Part shown: piece by piece, positions 36,836-47,560 of the stretch
Layout: each line of letters begins with the position of its first letter
How positions within the stretch are numbered: position 1 is the stretch's first letter
Origin: Nyssa sinensis
Taxonomy: Eukaryota > Streptophyta > Magnoliopsida > Cornales > Nyssaceae
Assembly (NCBI GenBank): GCA_008638375.1
Contig: CM018035.1
Span: 38,033,058 to 38,097,057 of the forward strand
Direction: 5' to 3'
DNA: 64,000 nucleotides
Notes under the pieces: generated by a model
What the model saw: only the letters and a program-made list of their open reading frames with translations
Databases searched by the model: none
What the model was told of the DNA's origin: nothing
Translations under genes and position numbers: made by a program

Positions 36836-37251
36836 TGGCCATTTTTCACCATTTTTTGGTTAAGGCCACGTTTGGCTGCGCAGTAATTCAGTTTCTGATG
36901 TTTGCCTCATAACTTTCATTCCGTAGCTTCTTTTTCGATGCGGTTTGTTCCGAGAGTTTCATATTTCAGTTATCTACAGTATCAGAGGTTCCGTGTCATT
37001 TATTAAACATTCAGGATTTTCCGGGTTAGCTAATTCGGGTTCCGTTAGTATTAAAACGGCGTTATTTCACCGAATTAATCAGTAATTTGGGTTTGGGGTA
37101 AGGTACCCTTCCCTCCAGACATTTAATTATTTAATCAGTCTATGGCGACCGCCGGGATTATGATTAATTCCCTAAATCATTCTGTAAGTCAGTATTAATT
37201 AATAATTATTAATTAATTATTAATTTCACGGGATCGGGGTGTTACATGTGA

Positions 37252-37865
37252 TTGGTTAGTTTGGGAGGTGAGGGCTTTATTTTATGTACATATATACATA
37301 TACATTATAATATTTAGCACAAAAAGTGGGTAGCTCAAGTGGTATCTTTTTGGGTGCTTAAGTGCTTGCTTATTTAGGTCAAGGGTTCAAAACCCATTGG
37401 CCTCAATTTTGGCTTATTTTTCCTATTTTTATGCTTATGCCTCATTTGGCACGCGTAGTTTATCATTTTGGCTTTTTCCCTTCTATTTTCTTTTCTATTC
37501 CTCTTTTTACGAAACAATTTCTTCTGGTCGTTTCCTACTTGGGTTGGCTTCGAGGTTCAAAGCCTTGCGTAATTTATCATTTCCTTGTGGTCTTCGTGGC
37601 TTGTTAATTCAAATTTTTGTATGTTAAAATCAGGCTAAGATGACTAAATTAACGCATTAAATTCTAAAAAGACATCATTACATTAATTAATCAGTAAACT
37701 AGGTTCGGGGTATTACATTCTTCCCCTGTTGACGTACTTAATTATTTTATTGGTCTCTCATAATTATGGAGAAATCCCGATTAATTTTCTTAATTATTCT
37801 TTATATTGTTTCTAGTTAATAATTAGCGAACTAATTTATAAAGTAATCGGGGTCGGGGTGTTACA
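37252..37865 (-). mobile_element. Solo LTR D, 5' part (D totals about 4.86 kb)
   Basis: Completes D and ends GGTCGGGGTGTTACA at 37865, followed by TTTAC. The other flank is TCTAC (27754-27758): 4 of 5 match, and removing D with one copy restores the pol reading frame. A tRNA-like module (TAGCTCAAGTGGTAT ... AAGGGTTCAAAACCC) lies at 37325-37405 on the plus strand. An internal GGGGTATTACA at 37718 mimics an end but is not one. Confidence 0.85.
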
Positions 37866-37991
37866 TTTACACTTTCACTTCTTCTCTAATTAGTGTCGCA
37901 TTGACGGTAAAGTCTGAGATAGCCATATACAAGTAAAGTTCTTCTCCTGATGGGTTAGGTACTACTTTAGCTTTTGTGAGAGGGTCTTTAA
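37866..37991 (-). pseudogene. pol: Pol relic E: N-terminal part of first RNase H
   Basis: Minus frame with GEELYLYMAISD and NATLIREEVKV, the start of a Gypsy RNase H domain (usual form LYLYLAVSD...VLVREE). It leads directly into the part at 27758 once solo LTR D is removed; a TAA follows the join. Truncated at 37992 by element F. Confidence 0.75.
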
Positions 37992-38896
37992 TGTGAGTCT
38001 AGATGATAATAATCAACCTAGGGGGGGTGAATATGTTGTATCACAATTTATGCACAATATGACCGATTAGAATTTGCATGCACTCTATACAAATCAATTA
38101 ATCAAGAAAATTAATCGATTAACAAGTTAATATTATCAAATTCAGTAGAAGCATCCACACATTAGATAATCAGAAACATGAAAGCATGTAAAAAGAATAG
38201 AGAAGTGAAAATCGATATGGAGATGAAGAAACCATCACAAATCAACGATTTATGATGTAAAACTCTGGGGCCCTAGCCTAAATGAAGAGTCCACTAGAAA
38301 TGCTCCGATTGAATACACATTACCAATGACACGGACACTAATTCCCTCTAGTCTTTTTCATCTCTCCGATTTTGATCGGTCTTGAAACCTTATAGTGCTT
38401 CTTCGGTGGAAACTTTATCATAACCATGAACTCCACATTGAACTCTTCCGATTGCTCGATGCTTGAATCGCCACAAGATTGAACTATGTAATGGTGGAAG
38501 ATATGAATTCAGGGCCTTAGCATGATTTGGATCTATGTGCGTAAGCAAATCATGTGAATGCTTTTTGGATTTGAAGAGGTGGGCTCTCAAGAACACTCTA
38601 AAAATATTACCTCGTAGAAATGAATTATGGGTCTTTTAACCAATGGTTGCAGATCTCAAAATGGTGCATCAAATCTTGAAAAGGAAATGTTTGACGTACG
38701 ATTCGTTCAAACGAGAACCTTTTCATTCGAACAAAATGGCCTTCATTCAAATAAATTATTGAAAGAGTAAGATTAAAAAAGCTACAAGAAAAATCGTGAG
38801 AATGAGCCTTTTAACCCTATCAGATGAACACCTTTTAGAAAACTCATGGGAACGAGTTTTGAAGCTCAATCGAATGAGTGCCAAACAAACATATTC
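37992..38896 (-). mobile_element. Element F (SIRE-like Copia) 3' LTR, left piece
   Basis: In element sense the LTR ends ...TTCACCCCCCCTAGGTTGATTA...CTAGACTCA, the C-run phrase seen near the end of SIRE/Maximus-type Copia LTRs. The exact end is 37992 or 37994. It is interrupted at 38896 by G and continues at 49485. No coding sequence. Confidence 0.55.
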
Positions 38897-40243
38897 TGTC
38901 ACAACCCAAAACCCACCCTGTGCGGATCTCGTATCGCGACCGCCACCTTTCGGCCCGAGGACCTTAGGGCAAGGCTCACATAAGTAACAGTATTGGACGG
39001 CGGTGCGGCCTGTGTTTTGCGGCAGCGTAAAAACTTTTTCTTTTCTTTTCTTATTTAAATCTCTCGCACATCCACCTGGGACTGCTGCTCTTCAAAGCGG
39101 TACACCTGATAGTACATTTAGAGCATAATAAAATTTCTAAAGTTTTATATACAATACATATTCAGCTGCTTCGTGGGGCTTAATACATAACTGTGTATTG
39201 TCTTCTAATACCAAATTTACCATTAAAATTTCATAGGTTTTCACAAAGAAACTTCTTAAACATTCCTCCCAAACGGTTAGACTCATCATCATTGTCACCA
39301 AAATCAAGACTGCTGTCGGTCACTTGAAAGGGGGACGGATAAAAATTTGGGTAAGCTAAACTAAGTTTGTGAGTAATTTCAGCATTTGTCATGGGGTTTC
39401 AATTGGCAGTGTTTTAGCACAAGAGAGTTTATAAAACAATCACTACCAATTGCTAGTATACTTCGAACACAGAATATATGCATTCATTAAAACAGATAGC
39501 TTTGAAACATTTAAAGTATTCAAGCTAAACATATATTTCTTCAAATAGAATATATGAACTTCAATATACGTAGATATGCATAGAAAAATGAGAGTAAAAC
39601 CTGCTTCCATTTTCACACATATCATCTTCTCACTTTCATTAGTAGAATCCATTTCGAACCGGACTCCAGTTTTACTACAATGGAGATATCTCATATGCCT
39701 GGGGGATTAGATCCTACTACCTGGCATTTTACGTGTCATAGTTGAATTTCGAGGAAACTCAACATCGCATGTAGTGCTTATGCACGCTTATCTTGCATTA
39801 CCAGTGGCAACAGGAGGTAATAAATTACTTACAAATAGATGCTATTTAAAAACATTAAAACATGACCTCCTTGTAGTCGCAGTTTTTTTTTTTTTTAAAT
39901 ACATTTAACACATGACTTCTTCACATAGATGCTTTTATGAGCATTTAAAACATGATGCTCATGACTTCATGATAAAATCTTCAATACTTGGAATATGCAA
40001 TTTCAGAATATTTAATAACATTTTGTATTTTAAATCTAGACATGCTGAAACATTTTAAGGAGAAACTTGTAGAAGAAAACATTCACTGAGCATGTCACAA
40101 TAGGGTTTGTAAGAACAGGAATACTTTAAAACAGGAATCATGTAAATACTGAAATTGATATTCAAATGCTTTACATATTTTGAACTTAAAACTTCTTCAA
40201 ATTCATGGAGTTAAATCTCCACTTCAAATACAGGGTTACTCAC

Positions 40244-40735
40244 CTTATATTCCTGGGTTGGAGTTATTATTGTGCTTTCCCCTTGTCCTTTTTCAACCTA
40301 AAATAATTTAGGAAGATTCCATAAATCTCACATTTATTTAAGTCATCGTGTGATCTTAGTCTATTCCTAGACTATGTAAGCCTAGTTCGATGATAGGTTT
40401 TACTTTTTAAAATTGGCCTAACTCATAGTGATTTATAATTGTATTACATATCTATTTATGTTATGTGCTTATTTAACTAGACATTACCTCCGAAGCATTT
40501 CCTTAAGCGTTTCAGTGTCTCCCTCTCATTTCTTCCTCTTTTAAAGCTTTTTCAACAAGTTTCCTTGCTGCGGCTTCCTTCTGATGGCCATCATAATTGA
40601 TTTAACATCCCAAAAGATCATCCTGTGCCTTAGATGTGAACATATCCAACCTTTGTCTGGCTGCAGTCAACATTCCACTGGCACTGTAATCACTATTTAA
40701 CCCTCTAGCTGACCTGGTAGGACAGTTCCTCTTGT
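40244..40735 (-). pseudogene. Broken coding exons of an LTR gene (homologous C-terminus to 2232-2516)
   Basis: Minus strand: a frame with ARQRLDMFTSKAQDDLLG, one TAA, then EAAARKLVEKALKEEEM, a one-base frameshift, and DTETLKEMLRR up to 40488. A 190-bp intron follows (40298-40487; AG|GTAATG donor, TTATTTTAG|G acceptor). The 54-nt exon 2 then reads LKKDKGKAQ and a stop. The 94-aa ORF of element 1 ends DTETLQQWLQR|LKEARGKAPK with no intron at the bar. The intron position, phase and exon length agree. I do not recognise the protein family; it is basic and probably helical. Confidence 0.55.
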
Positions 40736-40784
40736 TTCTCCATTCCAAACCCCAACCACGTGACCTTCCAATGGATTTCTACTA

Positions 40785-41222
40785 TTTACAAATCTAAACT
40801 CTGGAATGATTTAATCAAAGATCTTCTATACCAAGGCTGCTTCTTAACATGAAGCATATGACAAGATATTTTACATGACAGTGCCCTTACAGATCTGCGG
40901 CTCCATTACCGTTGCCTGGAGACCAACAACCCCTCTAATTATAATGCATATAAAGAGGGCTCTGTCCTTGACCACGTCAACGCAGAAATCATTTATCTAT
41001 GTAGCCCGTGTTTCAAATGTATTAAAGAAATTGCCTTCAAACTCATGAAGATTTGGCTTGTCTGAATAACCATAAGACCCATTAAGAATACCCTTTGTGA
41101 CTGTGCTAGAACTGGAATGTTTTCCCTCCAATGGTCACTGTTTACTCCAACACCATAAGTTAAAACTAATGCTAGGCCACTGTTCCCCAAATACTGATTT
41201 CTGGTTCAGATAACTCTCCAGG
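40785..41222 (-). pseudogene. Captured fragment of a CLD1/pheophytinase-type alpha/beta hydrolase
   Basis: Minus-strand frames give, in order, LALVLTYGVGVNSDHWREN and IPVLAQSQRV, then (shifted) GYSDKPNLHEF, NDFCVDVVKD, GVVGLQATVMEPQICKG and (shifted) MLHVKKQPWY. The order and motifs match the plant alpha/beta-hydrolase group of chlorophyll dephytylase and pheophytinase, chloroplast enzymes that remove phytol. The usual oxyanion H-G is Y-G here, and the nucleophile elbow (NSIGG) is degraded. At least two frameshifts and several stops make it dead. No intron interrupts about 145 codons, which suggests capture from RNA. It abuts a serine carboxypeptidase fragment on the same strand. Confidence 0.75.
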
Positions 41223-41228
41223 TTCGAG

Positions 41229-41366
41229 CCAGCATATACAAGCAACTTGATTCCATCCTTAAGAAGAGCATGAATACCCACTTCAAAATTCCTAATTCAG
41301 TCCGTAAGCATGGCCTGATATACGGTAGTGCTGCACAAAATTAAGGAATCCCAAACCTGAACATCC
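41229..41366 (-). pseudogene. Captured fragment of a serine carboxypeptidase (S10)
   Basis: Minus strand: CSTTVYQAMLTD, stop, IRNFEVGIHALLKDGIKLLVYAG. This matches the region just before the catalytic Asp segment of plant serine carboxypeptidase-like proteins (usual form VYDAM..DWM.N...GIP.LLE.GI.LLVYAGEYD). The match stops after YAG, and the hydrolase fragment starts within about 7 nt. Only about 46 codons remain. The fragment upstream (41367-41594) has no clear coding match. Confidence 0.7.
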
Positions 41367-41594
41367 ATTATCTCCTTTATCCCATAAAACTACTACACGT
41401 ATACATATACATACATAAGTTCCTACTACAGCATCAATCTCTCTCCCATCCAATCATCCAGCATTAGCCTCGGCATCACAACCACCAATCACCTCACCCA
41501 TGAAGCGCCAACCCAATTTTCATTTTGTGGCCACCTGAGTTATTAGCGCACAACCTACTGCTAAATCATTTAGAATACTGTCTCATGATCGCCC

Positions 41595-42235
41595 TGTAAT
41601 ACCCCAAAAATCTGACAAAGACCCAGATTACACCTCGACCTAAGAAAAATTGGTTATGTAATATTAATGATTTAAAATAGCTCAAAATACAGTAGGCCAT
41701 GATGGAATTAATTATTAGAAAATATAAAATTAATTCAGACCACTAAAAATAATATAGGCTCAGGAAATAGACGACCCGGTTAACTGAGTGCCAGGATAAA
41801 TCAATGGGATTGATACGAATCATAAATTATAAAAATTAATATGAATATAATATGGGGCACAAACGAGTCCAATACTGGCAAAATAAATAATTAAGATACA
41901 GAGTCTCGGCTTTAAGCCACATTTATTGCCATTCATAGATTAATATTTTATGAAATAAAATATTAATGTGGTAACATATAAAATATATTATAAATATTTA
42001 CACATGTGATATATATAAAGATATATATATATATATATTATTATCTTTATATCCAGGAACTAATGAGAAGCTGTTGAAATTTTTATATAATGAATGCATC
42101 AAACTTGGAAATCACAAGTGAATGGCCTTGGGTTAGGATTACTATCGGTATTTTGATAAACACAAAATATGATGGGTGCCTAATTGGCTGGTCATATACC
42201 CTTAATCCGCATAGGGTGGGTTTTGGGATGTGACA
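41595..42235 (+). mobile_element. 5' LTR of element H
   Basis: TGTAATACCCCAAAAATCTG to GGGTTTTGGGATGTGACA. A TATATATA run near 42018-42040 is a likely promoter. The end motif resembles that of B, pointing to related integrase end recognition. Confidence 0.92.
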
Positions 42236-42239
42236 AACT

Positions 42240-42251
42240 TGGTATCAGAGC
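42240..42251 (+). promoter_or_regulatory. Primer-binding site of element H
   Basis: TGGTATCAGAGC, complementary to initiator tRNA-Met, four nucleotides after the LTR end. Confidence 0.92.
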
Positions 42252-42409
42252 ATAGGGATTTAGTGGGTCATAGGAGATTAGTACTAGGATGTTAAGACCG
42301 CTAGAGTCTAAGAGATAAGTATTAAGTAAACTCATATAGTGAATAAGAGTTTCCTTGACTGACAACTACCGATCTTTTATGATAGGTAATCCGTAACCAA
42401 AGTATTATT

Positions 42410-43333
42410 ATGGATTCAGATCATTTGGATAGAATAGAACATCTACTAGAGCAAGTTGTGGAAGCTCTACCTAGAGGAGGCACGATTGAACTAATGTGGC
42501 CCGACCATATTGGTAACCGAGAAGCCCAATTAGGTGATGAGATAAACCGATCACACCAGTACATGTAGTCCCTAGATTTGAAGCTGCCGACATTCAATGG
42601 TTGTGGTGGTCTTACAGTAGCATAAAAATGGTTGCTAGGAATGAGCCATATAGTCTGGGCTCTCACCTGTAGTGAAGAGCAGAAGCTGGCCTATGCCACA
42701 CACCTGTTTGAAGGGATAGCCCGTGAATGGTGGCAATTAGAAACAACTCGGGAACCCAATGCAAGTTGGCCGAGATTTACGAAACTCTTTAATGAGAAGT
42801 ATATCCCTTAAGAAATATGAGACTAGAAGATAGCCGAATTCTTAACACTGCAGCAAGGAGGAATGACTGTCGATGAATATGAGACCAAGTTCGCTGAGTT
42901 GGCCAGTTTCCTCCCTAGTGTCCTCAACATCGAGAATATTAAGGCCTACAAATTTGAAGGAGGCTTGAAATGGGCTATGCAAGACTAGATCAGGCCTTAG
43001 AAATTAGCCACGTACCATGAGGTGGTAGCAATAGCGAGAGTAATAGAATAGAGCGAAAAGGAAATTTCCAAGAAGTAAGGGAACCAAAGACGAAGAGGAA
43101 ACCAAAGTGGCAGACAAGGATCCTCATCTTCCAAACGAAATAAGAGAATACTCAACATAGGGATGAGAACCGGCCACAAAAAGACCAAATCCCATAATGA
43201 GGACACCCTTAAATGCCCCATTTGTCAGAAGGACCATTGGGGGCAGTGTTATAGAGAGATCAATGCTTGTTTCGCTTGTGGGCAAGTCGGGCACTATATA
43301 AAGTCTTGTCCCAAGAGGGCCGGTGCTACATAA
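42410..43333 (+). pseudogene. gag: gag of element H, with nine internal stops
   Basis: One frame of 308 codons from ATG at 42410 to TAA at 43333 with no frameshift but nine internal stops. It contains the Retrotrans_gag core (LKLPTFNG, THLFEGIAREWW, SWPRFTKLFNEKY, LTLQQGGMTVDEYETKF) and two zinc knuckles near the C-terminus: CPICQKDHWGQC and CFACGQVGHYIKSC (CX2CX4HX4C). Several stops are what C-to-T change at CAA, CAG, CGA or TGG would give (for example three within 42810-42830). The frame is otherwise whole, so decay is by point mutation. Chromovirus-like by order and spacing. Confidence 0.9.
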
Positions 43334-43789
43334 GCTGCATTAACTCTTATGCAAAGTTCCCCACAGGGAAATGAAAGACCCGGGATCGAGCAGCAACAAC
43401 CAAGGGGAGTTTTGTTTAGCACACTTAGTGATGATCGACCCTCTACCTCGAGAGCTGCAGGTATATTCATATCTTTTGTATTTACTATTGATTCCTCACT
43501 CTCATAAGTATCATTCGTACTATGTTAAGCTAAATATAGAAATTAAATTCCTAGTTTATTCATTTGCCATTTTGATTCCTTTAAGAAGAGTCACTAAAAG
43601 AAAATACTAGATGAGGGTCATGTAGGAATAAAGCCATGAGTACTCTTTACCGAGTTAGTGGCTAACTAGAGATCTTTAAAAGGTTAACCCATGATCAAGG
43701 ATCATAAGAGAACATCGTGAGAACATCTAAAAGTCATCCTTAGGAGAAGAACCTTGAAAAACAATAAGCCGAAGGCCTAGAAGTTTTGC

Positions 43790-44110
43790 TTGCAGGATTG
43801 CCATGCAGATGGTATTGATTCAAGCCTAAACAAGATGGGTATCGAAGTAGTTTCACCAAACAATACAACCTATTTGGCTAATTTAATAATTCGCCTTACA
43901 TTGGTGGAACAGATCAAAGATCGTCAAACTCAAGGTACTAGAGGGATTAGAATTTGCGAGGAAGCGAAGTCAACAAGAAGAGCTGACTTCGGCAATCGGG
44001 AGACATTAGATTTTGACTTGCATGTTTACCGAGTAAGTCCTTGCGATGCTAAAGTCTTAAGCTTGAAGATGTATCCAAAATTCTTGTATTGGGGAAGTGA
44101 CTCTCTATGA
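43790..44110 (+). pseudogene. pol: pol fragment of element H (RNase H-integrase linker)
   Basis: A 106-codon ORF containing NKMGIEVVSP, LANLIIRLTLVEQIKDRQ and FDLHVYRV. This is the linker following RNase H and leading into the integrase zinc finger in chromovirus pol (usual form LR.RPTL...I...Q.....L). The H-H-C-C finger and D,D35E core that should follow are absent. The ATG used is incidental; this is a deletion remnant. Confidence 0.6.
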
Positions 44111-45500
44111 TAGCTTTCATTATCGTCTTGAACAAACGAGGGACATTTCATATGAATGCTGAACCTTATATATAACCCCATCGAATTAGGATGAAGAATT
44201 ATCGAAATCAATTTTTATTTCGTGCCATATGAATTAGAAAGCATTGAGAAAACTTGTGCATAGAACTTAAAAATCAATCACGACTTAGGAGTAAGTTCAC
44301 ATTCTCTGTTGCGAAGCACCTGATCTTCATATATGATTCAGAGTCTATTATGAATAGACCAATTGTGCAAAAATAGGAAGCATTTAATGTTGATGGTGCT
44401 CTTACTATTATCCGAATAAATTAGGTTAAAGCTTAAGGCTGCCGTATTTTCTTTATGTCCTGGATCTATGTATCTATTCTCTAAACATTCTTGCTACTGC
44501 ATCTGGAAGGTGTTTCTGATTTATTCAATGTGTATTTGGGGGAGAATAGGAATCAGCTAGGTTGTTAAACGTAGTTTGGTATGATGTAGTATTGCACTTA
44601 TATCTCAATTTTGATTTTACTTCCAGGGGTTATTTATACTACTTCTTTTGTAACCATCTGACAATATATAATCTATGTTGACATGCAAATTGGTAATTAG
44701 GTGAAACACTTTGTGCTATAATTGCGTCTCAGTTGAATCATGTTGAAGATTAAATTGTGTTCTTGATGTGGTTGGTTGCCAGGAAAATGGCGTGATGTGT
44801 AGATTTGGTATTGGAGTGATTTTAATTCCTTCTTAAATTCAGTTAATGGGAATCTTTGTCGACCGATCCTATTTGCCATCATTTTGGCTAGTGGTGGCCG
44901 TGCCTGGTGTTTTGAGTTTAGTAGGAATTTAGGTTTTATCCTAAAGTATTATTTTGTGGTTGTTAGTTGAGGGTTCAGTATTCATATTAAATCAGTGACC
45001 TGTAGGGTCTATAATTGGTATTGAAGGGTTATAAATTTTTCTTTTACCTTTTGCACTATAGATTTCTTTGTTCTTTAAGATGAAACGAATATAGATTAAC
45101 CAATCTTCATTGATAATTGTGATTATGGATATCTAAATGAGTATTTTGTGGAATCAAATGTCATTGAATGATCCTAGTAGATGATTTCTACTTATTTGAG
45201 GATGATTCCCAACTTTGAAGTAAAATGGATCTAATGTTGAATCTTGGGGATAGCACACATTTTGTGGATCAAACTTCTTGTGGATTTTCTGGATTTGACC
45301 TTACACTTGTATACTTGGGGGATTATCGACTGGTGTTAATTGAAGACATGTTAAAAGAAGTAATTGAGGTTAAACCTTGTGACATTTTTAGAGACACTAG
45401 ACATTGGACTATCTTACGAATAAATCTGACTGCTAGATGATTACTCCACTATATGGCTAGTTGAGTTTTGGGGACAAAACTCTTTTGAAGGTGGGTAGAT
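44111..45500 (+). other. Remainder of element H interior
   Basis: No recognisable integrase or chromodomain. A 71-codon ORF at 45225-45440 matches nothing I know. The last bases (TTGAAGGTGGGTAGA, about 45485-45499) are the polypurine tract, and GTTTTGGGGACAAAAC just before it is typical of the 3' end of Gypsy coding regions. Confidence 0.55.
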
Positions 45501-46143
45501 TGTAATACCCCAAAAATCTGACAAAGACCCAGATTACACCTCGACCTAAGAAAAATAGGTTATGTAATATTAATGATTTAAAATAGCTCAAAATACAGTA
45601 GGCCATGATGAAATTAATTATTAGAAAATATAAAATTAATTCAAACCACTAAAAATAATTTAGGCTTGGGAAATAGACGACCTGGTTAACTGAGTGCCAG
45701 GATAAATCAATGGGATTGATATGAATCATTAATTATAAAAATTAATATGAATATAGTATGGGACACAAATGAGTCCAATATTGGCAAAATAAATAATTAA
45801 GATACCGAGTCTCGGCTTTAAGTCATACTTACTGCCATTCGTAGATTAATATTTTATGAAATAAAATATTAATATGGTAAGATATAAAATATATAATAAA
45901 TATTTGCACATGTGATATATAAAAAGATATATATATATATATATATTATTATCTTTATATCCAGGAACTAATGAGAAGTTGTTGAAATTTTTATATAATG
46001 AATGCATCAAACTTGGAAATTACAAGTGAATGGCTTGGGGTTAGGATTACTATCGGTATTTTGATAAACAAAAAATATGATGGGTGCCTAACTGGCCGGT
46101 CATATACCCTTAATCCGCATAGGATGGGTTTTGGGATGTGACA
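45501..46143 (+). mobile_element. 3' LTR of element H
   Basis: Same ends as the 5' LTR, about 5 percent different, followed by the target duplication CGCCC. Confidence 0.92.
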
Positions 46144-46148
46144 CGCCC

Positions 46149-47560
46149 AATGGTGGCCAACGCCAAAATTGCCTCAGCCTCGTTCCTTTTGCCACTGTCT
46201 CCTCCTCACTGCTGCACCGCTACACAAACACACATATATAAATGCCCATATATCCCCCTGCTGCACACTTTCAGTAAAATGTAGCACTCACACACTCCTT
46301 ATACTTGCTCTCCTAGATCGGCCTTTGCATCAATGACTGAGTCGTCTACTCTTTCTCACACTTCTTTTTTCTCTCTTTAATTCCTTTCCTTGATCAACTT
46401 TAAGGTTGTGGCGTTGCCACCTGTTAAGATGGAGACACCACATGCACATGGCTGCATGCAACCACTCATGCTCTCTCTCTCTCTCTCTCTCCCCATTTCT
46501 CTCCTTCACCGACGTTAAGGTCGGTGGCTTGCCACCCATCTATGCTTCTTTCCCACTTCTTCCACTTGTTTTCCACTACCACACACACCACACTACACCC
46601 ATTCCTTGCTGCATGTCCACATGGCACACACAATACACACTCACACGCTGCATTATGTACATGTGGGATACATCTACACACATATGCACATGGCTGCCTG
46701 CAACAGTCCTTTCTCTCTCTTCCTTTTCAATTCTTCTCCTCTCTTCTACAACGTTCTCTTAACTTCTTTCTAATCTCTTCTGATTTCTTCTTTTTCTTTT
46801 CTACAAATTCTTTTCTCTTGTTTTCATATATATATATATATATTTATATATAATGGAGACCGTACATACATATATATATATATATATGTATATAATCCAT
46901 ACCATCCATATACATGTATTAACTTAATCCCATGTATATACACATGCATACACATATATATATATATTATTACTGATACATTTTGTTTTGCATTTTAAAT
47001 TTTAATTTTTAAATTTTAATTCTTTCTTTCTCTTTTATTTCCTTTCTTTTTATTTGATCACATTTTCTCTTATTTTATTGTTTCATTTCCCTTCATTATT
47101 TCATTTTATTATTACATTATTTTTTGTGCGACGGGCCGGGTCTCGACCCGAACCCAGATCAAGCCCAAACCCAATTTGACCCAACACTATTCATCATCTT
47201 CCCCAACTCATCTCGCTGTCGCCCTAATTTCTAGGTTTCATTTTTCTCAATTTTGTGCATTTTCAATCACTGATTTCCTTTGTTATTGGGTGATATGAGT
47301 TCTTGGGGGTTCGGCCAATCTTTTGGCATTCATTTGAAGCCTTAAATCTAACTCAAACGTTCGGTCTAAATCTTGATAGCCGAACCTACAACTCCCTAGC
47401 ATACTTTCATTTTAACACCAAATCTCATCTAATTTGGTCTGTTATCCTTAGTTGGTCATGGGGTTTCATCCCTCATTCTCAAAATTCTTTTTTTTGATCA
47501 ATTTGTGAGATTGGTCTTCAAGACGCGAACCTGCAAGTCAGGTTTTGGTGGTCTTCCCTA
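46149..47560 (-). mobile_element. Element G, middle part: minus-strand LTR promoter and intron-1-like sequence
   Basis: Resumes G after H. It resembles the promoter side of the A LTR in minus orientation: (CT)n at about 46470-46492, CCGACGTTAAGGTCGGTGGC hairpin-like phrase, CACATGCACATGG words, TATA runs at 46830-46970. From about 47130 intron-1-like text follows (CGGGTCTCGACCCGAACCC, CGCCCTAATTTCTAGG), out of the usual order, so the region is rearranged. ORFs at 46406-46853 are low-complexity products. Confidence 0.55.

Larger units (their letters stand above)
32002..37246 (-). mobile_element. Solo LTR B' (5245 bp), inverted relative to B
   Basis: Plus strand TGTCACATCCCGAACCC to GGGATCGGGGTGTTACA, flanked by the exact duplication TGTGA (31997-32001, 37247-37251). 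It is homologous to B along its length. Inferred: exon 1 donor CCAAG|GTATAC at 36256; intron 1 33911-36256; 72-nt exon 2 33839-33910; intron 2 32497-33838; last exon 32002-32496. Subrepeats at 34100-35110. The ACACGTGTC motif is near 35556. ORFs at 35464-35908 and 36258-36629 are in the antisense direction and match no family. Confidence 0.92.
38897..41594 (-). mobile_element. Element G, left arm: LTR with captured gene fragments
   Basis: Plus strand starts TGTCACAACCCAAAACCC after TATTC. In minus sense it has the usual last exon and intron 2 (donor ATAAG|GTGAGTAACC at 40243, acceptor near 39335), then exon 2 (40244-40297). Where other LTRs have intron 1 it instead carries coding fragments (40488-41366). 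It is cut by element H at 41594. The stretch 38897-40243 is an inverted copy of 48231-49479 in the right arm. Confidence 0.7.
41595..46143 (+). mobile_element. Complete Ty3/Gypsy deletion derivative H (4549 bp)
   Basis: Two LTRs (41595-42235 and 45501-46143) in direct orientation, the exact duplication CGCCC (41590-41594, 46144-46148), PBS at 42240, and a purine-rich tract before 45501. The LTRs differ at about 35 positions by eye (roughly 5 percent), so H is clearly older than A. The interior (3.27 kb) keeps a decayed gag and a fragment of pol between RNase H and integrase. Reverse transcriptase and integrase are missing. Unlike the other LTRs here, these are only 0.64 kb and lack the two-intron layout. 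Confidence 0.93.

Noticed and set aside
37708..37735. GGGGTATTACA followed by TTCTTCCCCTGTTG, resembling an LTR end plus polypurine tract
   Set aside because: The equivalent site in B' is internal, and the true D end at 37865 is fixed by a target duplication and the restored pol frame.
46330..46853. Cluster of ORFs up to 118 codons
   Set aside because: Low-complexity CT/CA-rich promoter DNA of an LTR; Ser/His/Leu runs follow the microsatellites.
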